Source: Tardiphaga sp052076105
Lineage (GTDB): Bacteria > Pseudomonadota > Alphaproteobacteria > Rhizobiales > Xanthobacteraceae
Reading direction: 5' to 3'
Length of the DNA stretch: 64,000 nt
Assembly: GCF_052076105.1 (NCBI RefSeq)
Contig: NZ_CP197245.1
Span: 2,542,001 to 2,606,000 of the forward strand
Shown: positions 25,985-34,441 of the stretch, one piece after another
How the letters are laid out: every line of letters begins with the position of its first letter
Position numbering within the stretch: the stretch's first letter is position 1
Program-made: the position numbers and the translations under genes
The notes under the pieces: model-generated
What the model saw: the letters and a program-made list of their open reading frames with translations, nothing else
Database searches by the model: none
What the model was told of the DNA's origin: nothing

Positions 25985-27395
25985 CATCAATCTGCTTGAA
26001 ATCAAACGGGGAACTGTAACAGCCCCGGCTGGCTGCGGAAAAACCCACCTAATCGCTCAAGCCATTTCAGCACATACAGATCCCAAACCAATACTGGTTC
26101 TTACCCATACCAACGCGGGCGTCGCGGCGCTTAGAGGCCGGCTCGAAAAAGCGGGCGTGGCAGCAAAGCTGTACAGGCTTTCTACTATTGACGGCTGGTC
26201 AATGCGGCTGGTCTCAATGTTTCCGAAGCGCAGCACATGCGATGTCGCCTGCCTAAAGCTAGAAAATCCAAAAGACGACTATCCAGCTATTCGCAGGGGA
26301 GCTGCCATCCTCTTGAAAGGCGGACACATCAAAGAATCCCTCGCAGCCACTTACTCTCGCTTATTCGTCGACGAGTACCAGGATTGCTCCTCAGCTCAAC
26401 ACGCAATTGTCTATTTTTCTTCGCAGACGTTGCCTACCTGCGTGCTTGGTGACCCGATGCAAGCCATATTTGATTTCGCCGGAACGCTCGTCCATTGGGA
26501 GAATGACGTTTTCAAATACTTTCCAAGCGCGGGGGAACTCTCGACACCATGGCGGTGGAAGAATGAGAAAGAGGAGAGCTTTGGCCTATGGCTTCTGGAA
26601 TCCAGAAAGGCTCTGATTGCTGGAAAGCCGATCGATCTAACCAATGCCCCATCTAACGTTACATGGATTGATGTAAGCGGAAAGGATGCACACCCTCAGA
26701 GGCTGAAAGCCTGCTCAACGCTCCCGCCGGATAAAAGCGGATCGGTGCTAATCATAGGCGACAGCACCAGTCCTCCTTCACAACAACAGTTTGCAAGCCA
26801 GACACCGGGTGCCATTACAGTGGAAAGCGTGGACCTGAAGGATTTAGTCGGTTTCGCAAAGAAATTCGACTTGAAATCAGGTAGAGCCCTCGAAGAGGTA
26901 ATGTCGTTTGCCCAGAGCGTAATGACGAATGTCGGAGCGAGCGATCTATTGCGTAGAGTTGATTCTTTGAAGCGAGGGACGGCTCACAAGCCGCCCACCG
27001 AGCTGGAAACCGCAGCAGTAGAATTTTCGAACTCGCCCTCCTATAGCGGCATTCGACAACTTCTCGGAAAGATTGGCGAAGAAGGCGGCGTCCGCTGCCA
27101 CCGTCCTGGAATTCTAAGAGGATGCATTCGCGCACTTCAGACCACTGAAACCTCCGAAGGGGTTACGTTCCATGAAGCGGCCATCTCCGTTCGAGAACAA
27201 TCGCGTGCACTGGGACGCCCCCTGCCCCGTCGCGCTGTCGGGAGTACCCTGTTGCTAAAGGGGCTGGAGGCCGATGTATGCGTGGTTCTTAACGCGGATG
27301 CTCTTAACAGGAGAAATCTATACGTAGCGATGACACGAGGCTCTCGACGCTTGGTTATCTGCTCGGCAAAGCCAATTTTGAACCCCACTCATTGA
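25971..27395 (+). CDS. GajB-like UvrD/Rep-type helicase (Gabija-type)
   Basis: A 474-residue superfamily 1A helicase, near the length of GajB. Motifs in order: Walker A A-P-A-G-C-G-K-T (residues 18-25), motif II V-D-E-Y-Q-D, motif III L-G-D-P-M-Q-A-I-F-D-F-A-G, motif V L-L-L-K-G-L-E-A-D and motif VI N-L-Y-V-A-M-T-R-G. It is much shorter than UvrD (about 720 residues), as expected for GajB, where the helicase subdomains are reduced. The ATG at 25971 overlaps the GajA-like gene by 14 bases. In Gabija, GajB joins a GajA tetramer and senses or consumes nucleotides and DNA ends. Confidence 0.87.
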   Translation: MASADINLLEIKRGTVTAPAGCGKTHLIAQAISAHTDPKPILVLTHTNAGVAALRGRLEKAGVAAKLYRLSTIDGWSMRLVSMFPKRSTCDVACLKLENPKDDYPAIRRGAAILLKGGHIKESLAATYSRLFVDEYQDCSSAQHAIVYFSSQTLPTCVLGDPMQAIFDFAGTLVHWENDVFKYFPSAGELSTPWRWKNEKEESFGLWLLESRKALIAGKPIDLTNAPSNVTWIDVSGKDAHPQRLKACSTLPPDKSGSVLIIGDSTSPPSQQQFASQTPGAITVESVDLKDLVGFAKKFDLKSGRALEEVMSFAQSVMTNVGASDLLRRVDSLKRGTAHKPPTELETAAVEFSNSPSYSGIRQLLGKIGEEGGVRCHRPGILRGCIRALQTTETSEGVTFHEAAISVREQSRALGRPLPRRAVGSTLLLKGLEADVCVVLNADALNRRNLYVAMTRGSRRLVICSAKPILNPTH

Positions 27396-27405
27396 GATAT
27401 TCAGG

Positions 27406-28587
27406 ATGAACACGCCGAGCTGCAACCTCAAAGACATCTTCCCACCGGCCGGACATATCCAGCGCTTATATTGTGACACATGCGGAAGACATCTGAGGCT
27501 TACGTATATTGATTTCAACAAAGAGGTCTCTGAAATCGGAATCTACATTAAGGACCTTCCAGTTCTACATTGCGATGCGTGCGACTTAGATTACCTCCCA
27601 GATGACAGCCGATTCGCGATCATCTGGCATCACGAGCAGGCTATCAAACAAGGCATCTCTGTTATCCGAGCCACTCGCCGCAAACCTAATTTGCGTTACA
27701 ATTTCACGCCCATCTCTTTTGACTATGATTCTGATGACTACACGAACCTTCCGGGACTGGATCGCCCGCATTCAGGCGGCTCCTTGACCCCCGTTTTCTT
27801 CAATCGTGCCGTATTACTCAAATATGATGCATTGCCAGACTATAGCGTATCCTTTGCGTCCTCCACCTATGGCAACATTGATGGTCCTGATTTTTACATC
27901 TCTTTCGGCATCAATAAGAGCGGCAAAGTCATCATGTGGCTAGGCGACATCGCGAAGCTACCGGAAAATGAACAATACTATCTTAGATCCGAAAACATAC
28001 CGTCTGACCACGACATCGGGAGTGAATTCTATGACGGTCAGATAGAGTGTATTTTTACAGAGCTAACCAAAGAAAAGACGGCCTTCGCCAACCGCTCTCT
28101 CTTCTTAGAAGCTGCTCAAAAGAGATTTGGCGTTAAAATCGCTCACTTAGACGACGAAGTTCTCAGCTTAGTCAGCTCGCTTAATGCACCTATCACCGAC
28201 ACTCGAAACGAGCGTCAACGCACAGCCGATGCACTCAATAAAATCTATGTGGAGTCCTTCGACAACAAAGCACTTGGATCCACTATGAAGTCATTGGGCC
28301 GGGATCCAAAGGATTTAGGCACCCTCAAACGTCTCCAATCGGCACTCGAAGCAATCGCAAGCGGAGAAGACATTGCAGCAATTATGCTGCCATTCTTCAC
28401 GCTTTATGACTTTCGAGTAGCAGCACTTCATCTCACATCAAGCGAGACTGCCGCGCAGAAGCTAAAGACAGTCACCAACCGCCTGCAGCTGAAAGAAGAT
28501 GCCACGCTTGGCGAAATCTATTCGGCGATTTTGGATGGTCTCTCTGCCTCATTCACGCGAATGGCTGCCATTGCGGAACGATCTTAG
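27406..28587 (+). CDS. Unrecognised third protein of the Gabija-like operon: Cys4 N-terminus and RX4H C-terminus
   Basis: A 393-residue protein not recognised as a known Gabija subunit. Residues 23-26 (C-D-T-C) and 56-59 (C-D-A-C) form a four-Cys zinc-binding pair with about 30 residues between, followed by D-Y-L-P; this layout is like YgiT/MqsA-type zinc domains. The middle is mixed beta. The C-terminal 170 residues are helical and contain R337-V-A-A-L-H342, the RX4H form typical of HEPN ribonucleases, in the context L-Y-D-F-R-V-A-A-L-H. Starts 10 bases after the helicase gene, so co-transcribed. The HEPN reading is inference from one motif and helicity. Confidence 0.7.
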   Translation: MNTPSCNLKDIFPPAGHIQRLYCDTCGRHLRLTYIDFNKEVSEIGIYIKDLPVLHCDACDLDYLPDDSRFAIIWHHEQAIKQGISVIRATRRKPNLRYNFTPISFDYDSDDYTNLPGLDRPHSGGSLTPVFFNRAVLLKYDALPDYSVSFASSTYGNIDGPDFYISFGINKSGKVIMWLGDIAKLPENEQYYLRSENIPSDHDIGSEFYDGQIECIFTELTKEKTAFANRSLFLEAAQKRFGVKIAHLDDEVLSLVSSLNAPITDTRNERQRTADALNKIYVESFDNKALGSTMKSLGRDPKDLGTLKRLQSALEAIASGEDIAAIMLPFFTLYDFRVAALHLTSSETAAQKLKTVTNRLQLKEDATLGEIYSAILDGLSASFTRMAAIAERS

Positions 28588-28715
28588 ACCGGTCAGAGCA
28601 AGCGTGTGCTAAGTTAGCCCTGGTTAAAGCTATTGATTTTACTACAAAAAATCTAAGAACTTCAGGGTTGCGCTGAAGCACTTCGCAGTCGGGCATGATA
28701 AGTCATTGAAAATAT

Positions 28716-28775
28716 TGGTTGCCGGGGCTGGATTTGAAGCAACAACCTTCAGATTAAGCCTGACATGCTGCCCCT
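28716..28775 (-). other. Degenerate 3' part of an initiator tRNA-Met gene (possible att scar)
   Basis: Read on the minus strand, GTCAGGCTTAATCTGAAGG and then TTCAAATCCAGCCCC-GGCAACCA closely follow the 3' half of alphaproteobacterial initiator tRNA (anticodon arm, variable loop, T arm, acceptor strand and CCA). The CAU anticodon is lost and the 5' half does not fold, so it is not a working tRNA. The CCA end points toward the Gabija-like operon, the side on which tRNA-targeting islands insert. Confidence 0.6.
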
Positions 28776-28859
28776 CCATTGCTGGCGTCCTTACGCCCTG
28801 CGAATACTTCTGAAAATAATCCTTGACGCCTTTTCCATCCAGTATATATTCCCATTCAT

Positions 28860-29245
28860 CCCGCTCCACTTGAGGGAGCGTTACCGGGACGCCGACTGGC
28901 GCGGGGCGGGATGTGGCGCCTGCGGGCGGGAGGAAGACGTTTCCTCACGCACCCGGGAGGCCTTGGGTAGCCGTCCGGGCCCATTACGGGGCTCTGCCGC
29001 TCGTCGGCTGGACGCGGTGCGGGTGAAGGCGGGCGAAAGCTCGTCCGGAACAGAGGACTTTCACTAGTCCTGCCCAGTACCCGGAAGCGCGGCCCCAGGG
29101 ACAGAAATCGCCACGATGGAGCGTCGAAAGGCGTTTCCGCGGCCTCTGCTGTCCGGCGATCCGGACACTACGCTGCGGCACTGTTACCAAGTCGCGCCTT
29201 TCGGCGCTTCATCTCCCTCATTTTGAGGGAGACCACCGGGACTGC
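28860..29245. repeat. Non-coding stretch resembling a dispersed Bradyrhizobiaceae element
   Basis: The GC-rich 28588-29335 interval has no convincing gene. A motif TTGAGGGAGcgttACCGGGAcGCC near 28871 recurs in altered form (TGAGGGAGaccACCGGGActGCC) near 29224, about 350 bases apart, as if bounding one unit. CTCCCTCA-ttt-TGAGGGAG (29213-29231) is a perfect hairpin. From memory, very similar sequence occurs at many places in Bradyrhizobium genomes; I cannot verify this here. Confidence 0.4.
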
Positions 29246-29335
29246 CACTCACGCGCACGGGCGCGGGCGCTGCTGGCGCACGCCCGTCCCCTCACCTGCA
29301 TCACAGCGATCAACAACGTCATCCCGGGAGGTCAC

Positions 29336-29572
29336 ATGCATCCGCGTCCGACATCGACAAATTCCACCCTGCGGCAGCAGATGTTAGCGGCCTTTCGTCT
29401 ACTTTCCCCGTTAACGTGCGATGCGGTAGCCTGCATGCGGGACTCTGCATCCCGCGACATCCGTCGCGGCGCAGAACGGGCAGACAACGAGAAGAACGGT
29501 CTGCGATCCAGAGCGAGCGCCACGGCGCTCCCGCCGCTCTGGAGCGCGCCGGCAGTCGAGGAAATGAAATGA
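29336..29572 (+). CDS. Possible 78-residue upstream ORF
   Basis: ATG at 29336 is preceded by GGGAGG at good spacing and the frame ends at a TGA overlapping the ATG of the Bug receptor gene (ATGA). The product is Arg/Ser/Ala-rich and matches no family I know. It may be a translated leader, a remnant of a lost gene, or chance. Confidence 0.3.
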   Translation: MHPRPTSTNSTLRQQMLAAFRLLSPLTCDAVACMRDSASRDIRRGAERADNEKNGLRSRASATALPPLWSAPAVEEMK

Positions 29573-30552
29573 TGAAGAGCTTCGTCCGCGCCGTGAGCGT
29601 GATCGCCGTGATGGCCGCCTGTGCCGGCAGCGCCGAGACTGCCTTTGCGCAGAGCTGGCCGAACCGCCCGATCCGTATGGTCGTGCCCTATACGCCGGGC
29701 GGCTATACCGATCTGATGGCCCGCCTCGTTTCGGAAAAGATGTCGGCGGCACTGGGCCAGCCCATCGTCATCGAGAACAAGCCGGGTGCGAATGCCGCCA
29801 TCGGCACCGACGCCGTCGCCAAGGCAGCCCCCGACGGCTACACCTTCGGCACCGTGATCGCAGCGCATTCGGTCAACCCGACGCTCAATCCGAAGCTGCC
29901 CTATGATGCGATGAAGGACTTCACCTATGTGTCGCTGACCTCGGTCGCGCCGCTGATCCTGATCGCGACACCATCCCTGCCCGTCAAGGACATGAAGGAG
30001 TTCATCGCGCTCGCCAAGGCCAAGCCCGGCTCGCTCAATTTCGCCTCGTCGGGCATCGGCTCGGCGGCACATCTGACCATGGAAATGCTGAAGAGCCGCG
30101 AAGGCATCAACCTGCAGCACATTCCTTACAAGGGCACGTCCGGCGCGCTGCAGGATACGGTCGGCGGCCAGATCAATGTGATGTTCGACGTCATCGGCCC
30201 GCTGATGTCGCAGGTGAAGTCCGGCAATGCCAAGGCGCTCGCCGTCGCCGCCAAGGAGCGTGTACCGGCGGCCGGCGACGTGCCGACCATGACGGAAGCC
30301 GGCGTGCCGGATTTCGTCTCCGGCACCTGGTCCGGCATCATTGCGCCGGCGGGCACGCCGAAGGAGATCGTCGACCGCATCTCGCTCGAGGCGAAGAAGG
30401 CCCTTGCCGATCCCGACCTGAAGAAGAAGCTCGAGGATCAGGGCATCGTCCCCATGGGCACCACCCCGGATGAATTCCGCGCCTTCGTCACCGACGAAAT
30501 CGCGCGCTGGAAAAAGGTGATCACCGACGCCGGGATCAAGATGGAGCAGTAA
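29569..30552 (+). CDS. Bug-family (TctC) periplasmic solute-binding receptor
   Basis: A 327-residue extracytoplasmic receptor of the Bug family, which binds carboxylates in the periplasm for tripartite tricarboxylate transporters. It has a signal peptide (about residues 1-25, ending T-A-F-A-Q), then the family opening W-P-N-R-P-I-R-M-V-V-P-Y-T-P-G-G, V-I-E-N-K-P-G-A-N and A-A-P-D-G-Y-T. The start at 29569 gives the proper signal peptide; a longer frame to 29416 does not. No TctA/TctB membrane genes are adjacent, so it is an orphan receptor. A strong hairpin follows. Confidence 0.9.
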   Translation: MMKSFVRAVSVIAVMAACAGSAETAFAQSWPNRPIRMVVPYTPGGYTDLMARLVSEKMSAALGQPIVIENKPGANAAIGTDAVAKAAPDGYTFGTVIAAHSVNPTLNPKLPYDAMKDFTYVSLTSVAPLILIATPSLPVKDMKEFIALAKAKPGSLNFASSGIGSAAHLTMEMLKSREGINLQHIPYKGTSGALQDTVGGQINVMFDVIGPLMSQVKSGNAKALAVAAKERVPAAGDVPTMTEAGVPDFVSGTWSGIIAPAGTPKEIVDRISLEAKKALADPDLKKKLEDQGIVPMGTTPDEFRAFVTDEIARWKKVITDAGIKMEQ

Positions 30553-30570
30553 GAACATAGCTCGTTGTTC

Positions 30571-30609
30571 CGGGGCGCGCTGATCTGCGAAACAGACCGG
30601 CGCGCCCCG
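30571..30609. terminator. Strong hairpin between convergent genes
   Basis: CGGGGCGCGC-TGATCTG pairs with CAGA-CC-GGCGCGCCCCG around a CGAAA loop. It lies between the Bug receptor gene and the convergent metallopeptidase gene and probably ends both transcripts, although there is no long T-run. Confidence 0.65.
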
Positions 30610-30624
30610 AATGACAGAGCCGCC

Positions 30625-31608
30625 TCACCCCTCGCTGCGCGTTTTCAAAATCGCCAGATGCACGAAATGCAGTTTTCCCCTCACCGCTTGCGTCAGGTGA
30701 AACGGATAGGCGTCGCTCATGCCCATCGAACGGTTGAGTTCGTTCATGCTGTAGGACACAGCATCCCACAGCGACAGCAGCGCTTCGAAGTCACGCTCGA
30801 GATAGGGATCGTTCAGCGTATGGCGCGAGCGCTCGTCCAGTGACAGCGGCAGCGACGACGCGGTGTCCAGCGTCGAGACGATGTGCAGGAAGTGCGCGAA
30901 GGTCTCGGCCCAGTCTTCCCACGGATGCGACGTCGCATATTCGCTGATGAAGGCATCGCTATTCCAGGAGCGATCGGCGCGATTGTGATAGACCGCGAGT
31001 GCCTCGCCATAGTCGCGGCTCTCATCGCCGAAGATCAGCCGGAACGGACTGATGAGCTGCGACTGATCGACCAGCGCCTCCCAGTAAAAATGCCCGACCT
31101 CATGGCGGAAATGGCCGAGCAATGTACGATACGGCTCGCGGAACGCTGCGCGGCGCGCCTCGCGCTCGGCATCGTCGGCTTCCGAGAGGTTCATCGTGAT
31201 CAATCCCGACAGATGCCCGGTCATGATCGGATGTCCGGCGGTCTCGTCCGAGAGAATGTCGAACGCGATATGCGCGCCAGTCGGCACCGCGAATGGCAGT
31301 TTGAGCCGCATCAGGTCGTAGGTCAGGCGTCGCTTGGCTTGCTCAACCCGCTTCCAGAGCGCGACATTGCGATCGGATACCAGATTGGGGATCGTCCGCG
31401 TCAGGCGACAGGATGGACAGAACGGATCGCTCTCATCCGTGGCCCAGTTGCAAGCGATCAGATCGCGATTGGCGCAAGACATGGCCGAAGCAGCGCCGAC
31501 GATATTGGATTGCGCGGTGTCGAAGATCAGCGCCTCGCCGCACTGCACGCAATCGCCTTGCTCGAAGAAGACGCGCGTCTGACAATTGGGGCAGATCAGT
31601 TGTTTCAT
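30625..31608 (-). CDS. Zinc-ribbon metallopeptidase-like protein
   Basis: A 327-residue cytoplasmic protein. The N-terminus has two Cys pairs (C-P-N-C and C-V-Q-C in the first 25 residues, later C-P-S-C), a zinc ribbon. The middle carries H-E-V-G-H, the HExxH signature of zinc peptidases, with an acidic segment G-D-E-S-R-D-Y-G-E-A and W-E-D-W-A-E-T-F-A-H downstream that can supply the third ligand. This matches the putative zinc-binding metallopeptidase family in proteobacteria (Peptidase_Mx-like). Physiological substrate is unknown. It diverges from the beta-lactamase gene with a 179-base gap. Confidence 0.85.
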   Translation of the reverse strand: MKQLICPNCQTRVFFEQGDCVQCGEALIFDTAQSNIVGAASAMSCANRDLIACNWATDESDPFCPSCRLTRTIPNLVSDRNVALWKRVEQAKRRLTYDLMRLKLPFAVPTGAHIAFDILSDETAGHPIMTGHLSGLITMNLSEADDAEREARRAAFREPYRTLLGHFRHEVGHFYWEALVDQSQLISPFRLIFGDESRDYGEALAVYHNRADRSWNSDAFISEYATSHPWEDWAETFAHFLHIVSTLDTASSLPLSLDERSRHTLNDPYLERDFEALLSLWDAVSYSMNELNRSMGMSDAYPFHLTQAVRGKLHFVHLAILKTRSEG

Positions 31609-31787
31609 GGATGAACTCTAACCCGAAACGACCGGAATAGTTCGACGGCGCTCGTAACATTCGCCACCCGGCCGTGCCTGTTATGCGCGATGCCGGCATG
31701 CAGGAATGACACTTGAGGGATCTGCCCAAATCGCGCTTCAATCCCGGCGTTCAGAAGAACCAATAAAAATCGGACCGGGAGGCCATC

Positions 31788-32675
31788 ATGAAGACGCTCG
31801 CAGGAGCCATCTGCGCTCTGGCGCTATTTGCAGGCAGCGCGCAGGCACAGACCGTCAAGGATTTCCTCGCACAGGTCATGGCCAAATGGACCGCGCCATT
31901 CGAGCCTTTTCAGCTCATTGACAACATCTATTACGTCGGCACCGACGGCATCGCGGTCTATCTCATCAAGACCTCCGACGGCCTGATCCTGATGGATACC
32001 GGTGTCCCGCAATCGACGAGCATGATCAAGGACCACATCACGAAGCTCGGTTTCAAGGAGGCCGACATCAAGATCATCCTCAACAGCCACGCCCATTTCG
32101 ATCACACTGGCGGTTTTGCGGAGATCAAGAAGGACACCGGCGCGCAACTGATTGCAGGCTTACGGGACAAGCCGTTGCTGGAGAGCGGCACCTATCCCGG
32201 CGATGAAAAGAACACCGATATCGGCTTCCCGCCGGTCAAGGTCGATCGCACTGTCACTGAAGGCGACAAGGTCACGCTCGGCGGCACGACGCTGACGGCG
32301 CATGCGACGCCCGGCCATTCGCCGGGCTGCACGAGCTGGGAAATGACCGTGAAAGACGGTAGCGAGAACCGTGAGGTCCTGTTCTTCTGCAGCGGCACGG
32401 TCGCCCTGAACCGGCTGGTCGGCAATCCGACCCATGCCGGCATCGTCGACGATTATCGGTCGACCTATGCCAAGGCCAAGGCGATGAAAATCGACGTGCT
32501 GCTCGGACCGCATCCGGAAGTCTATGGCATGCAGGCCAAGCGCGCGGCGATGAAGGACGGCGCACCGAACCCGTTCGTCAAACCGGGCGAACTTGCCACT
32601 TACGCTGCAACGCTCGAACAGGATTTCGACAAGCAGCTCGCCAAGCAGACGGTTGCGCTGCAGAACGGCAAATAA
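31788..32675 (+). CDS. Subclass B3-like metallo-beta-lactamase
   Basis: A 295-residue exported metallo-beta-lactamase-fold hydrolase with a signal peptide (residues 1-20, ending A-Q-A-Q). Metal ligands are readable: H101-A-H103-F-D105-H106, H177 in T-P-G-H-S-P-G and H242 in L-G-P-H-P-E. The H-x-H-x-D-H pattern, the Gly-rich H177 region with C-T-S-W, and the C-terminal H-P-E-V-Y-G-M fit subclass B3 enzymes such as those in environmental Bradyrhizobiaceae. Activity on carbapenems is possible but not shown by sequence alone. GGGAGG before ATG 31788. No AmpR-like regulator nearby. Confidence 0.87.
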   Translation: MKTLAGAICALALFAGSAQAQTVKDFLAQVMAKWTAPFEPFQLIDNIYYVGTDGIAVYLIKTSDGLILMDTGVPQSTSMIKDHITKLGFKEADIKIILNSHAHFDHTGGFAEIKKDTGAQLIAGLRDKPLLESGTYPGDEKNTDIGFPPVKVDRTVTEGDKVTLGGTTLTAHATPGHSPGCTSWEMTVKDGSENREVLFFCSGTVALNRLVGNPTHAGIVDDYRSTYAKAKAMKIDVLLGPHPEVYGMQAKRAAMKDGAPNPFVKPGELATYAATLEQDFDKQLAKQTVALQNGK

Positions 32676-32771
32676 CGACAGGGCACTGCGGCGAGCGATT
32701 TGTCGCAAGCCGCAGCCGTTGCCCGTGCAAACAATCGGCTGATAACTTCATTGCATCTATCGAGGTGCGCC

Positions 32772-33176
32772 ATGGAACTCGCCTGCCCCTGCAATGCCGT
32801 CAAACTCCGGATCAGCGCCGATCCCATCGCTCATTTCTGGTGCCACTGCGCCGACTGCCAGACCGTTCACGGTGCAGCCTATGTAGCCGAGGCCGTCTAT
32901 CCGGCTGATGGTGTCGAAATCATTCAGGGCGACACGACGTCGTTCGCGCTGAAGACGACCCCGCGCCTCAGTTGCGCGAAGTGTGCCACGCGGCTGATCA
33001 TCGAACTCGACGGGATCGGCATGCGCAGCATCAATGGTTATCTGCTCGGAGATGCGTTCAAGCCGAGCCTGCATATCAATTGCAGCGAAGCCATCTCTCC
33101 GGTTCGCGATGGCCTCCCGCATTACGCTGCCATGCCGGCTGCATTCGGCGGCGAGGACCGGCTCGTCGACTGGTAG
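32772..33176 (+). CDS. GFA-family zinc-binding protein
   Basis: A 134-residue protein of the glutathione-dependent formaldehyde-activating (GFA/CENP-V) family. Cysteine pattern: C-P-C near the N-terminus, C-H-C-A-D-C near residue 25 and C-A-K-C near residue 70, which bind two zinc ions. Only some family members act on S-hydroxymethylglutathione, so the reaction is uncertain. ATG at 32772 with GAGGTG upstream; an in-frame start at 32700 adds no domain sequence. Confidence 0.83.
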   Translation: MELACPCNAVKLRISADPIAHFWCHCADCQTVHGAAYVAEAVYPADGVEIIQGDTTSFALKTTPRLSCAKCATRLIIELDGIGMRSINGYLLGDAFKPSLHINCSEAISPVRDGLPHYAAMPAAFGGEDRLVDW

Positions 33177-33193
33177 GACGCCGGGATGCCGCG

Positions 33194-34441
33194 CTAGGGC
33201 AGCGCCAATAGACCCGCGGCGACGACCATGGTCGCCAGCGCCGACAGCGCCAGCGACCAGTGGATGCCGATCATGCTGCCGATGACGCCGACCGAGATGC
33301 CGCTGAAGGCGCGCAGGCCCAGGCTCGCCATGTTGAACAGGCCGATGACGCGGCCGCGCTTGTCCATGGGGGCATCGAGCTGCACAAGGCTCTGCGCCAT
33401 GGCGTTGAACGACAATTCGAGAAATCCCGCCGCAAACAGGAACACCAGCGCAATGGCGTAGTGACCGGTCAGCGCGAAGATCGCCAGCGCCCCGCACCAG
33501 AGCAGCGCCAGAATGATCGCCGTACGCGGCTTCGGCGCCAGCAATTGCCTGCCCTCCAGCGCCAGGCCGGCAAGCAGACCACCGGCTGCGTCAGCCGCCA
33601 GCAGCATGCTGTAGGACATGCCGGGATCGCTGTGACCGAGATCGTGGGCGAAGCTCGGCATCTGTGAACTATAGGCGTTGCCGACGAAGAACGACGCCGC
33701 GCCGGCCAGTGCGATCATGGAGACAATCACGGGCCGGTGGCGAACATCGCGCATGGTCTGGACGATGTCCGCAAAGCCGCGCACAGCGCGCTGCGGGATC
33801 GGCCCGCCCTTGCGGAAACGCGGACCATAGGGCGCATTGATCAGCCAAAGCACCAGCGGCAGATAGAAAATGGTGTTGAGCATGATGCCATAGGCCGGAC
33901 CCAGCGCGAGCAGGATCACGCCGCCGACCGCAGGGCCGACCATGACGCCGAGATAGCGCGCCATGGCGTTCAGACGCACCGCGCTCGGCAGGTCCGCCGG
34001 GCCGACGACGTCGTAAAGCAGCATCTGGTTCGGTGTCTGCCACAGCACGCCGGCGCAGCCATGGATCACCAGCAGCACCATGGCCTGCCACATCTGCAGT
34101 GTGTCAGTGATGAAGAAATAACCCCAGCCCAGCGACGCCAGAATGAACAGCGCCATGCCGCACTGGATCACGCGCCGCGGGTCGAACCGCTCCGCCAGCG
34201 CACCAGACGTGACCGAGAACAGCAGGAACGGCAGCCAGTGCGAGACGATGGCGAAACCGCCGAGCGCCGGCGACTGGAATTTCTGAAACACCACCCAGTA
34301 GCTGATCACATGCTCGATATTGTCGGCCATCATGGCCAGCACATAGGTGATGAACTGGGCGCGAAAGCCCGGGTGATGCAGCGCCGCGAAGGACCGTTTT
34401 GCGGGCGGTGCGCCGACGGTCTGCGCTGGGGAGTCGCTCAT
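33194..34441 (-). CDS. Major facilitator superfamily transporter
   Basis: A 415-residue inner-membrane protein with about 12 helices. The first cytoplasmic loop has G-A-L-A-E-R-F-D-P-R-R-V, a form of the MFS loop motif. Overall it resembles the MFS_3/enterobactin-exporter-like group (W-V-V-F in helix 1, M-A-Q-S-L-V-Q-L and G-R-V-I-G-L-F-N-M in the second half), probably an exporter. I chose ATG 34441, right before the cytoplasmic N-terminal tail; the frame is open further upstream without support. Substrate unknown. Convergent with the GFA gene. Confidence 0.85.
   Translation of the reverse strand: MSDSPAQTVGAPPAKRSFAALHHPGFRAQFITYVLAMMADNIEHVISYWVVFQKFQSPALGGFAIVSHWLPFLLFSVTSGALAERFDPRRVIQCGMALFILASLGWGYFFITDTLQMWQAMVLLVIHGCAGVLWQTPNQMLLYDVVGPADLPSAVRLNAMARYLGVMVGPAVGGVILLALGPAYGIMLNTIFYLPLVLWLINAPYGPRFRKGGPIPQRAVRGFADIVQTMRDVRHRPVIVSMIALAGAASFFVGNAYSSQMPSFAHDLGHSDPGMSYSMLLAADAAGGLLAGLALEGRQLLAPKPRTAIILALLWCGALAIFALTGHYAIALVFLFAAGFLELSFNAMAQSLVQLDAPMDKRGRVIGLFNMASLGLRAFSGISVGVIGSMIGIHWSLALSALATMVVAAGLLALP

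Noticed and set aside
28642..28869. A 75-codon minus-strand frame after the defence operon
   Set aside because: It reads through the tRNA-like fragment and the edge of the repeat-like region, so it is most likely a chance frame across non-coding sequence.
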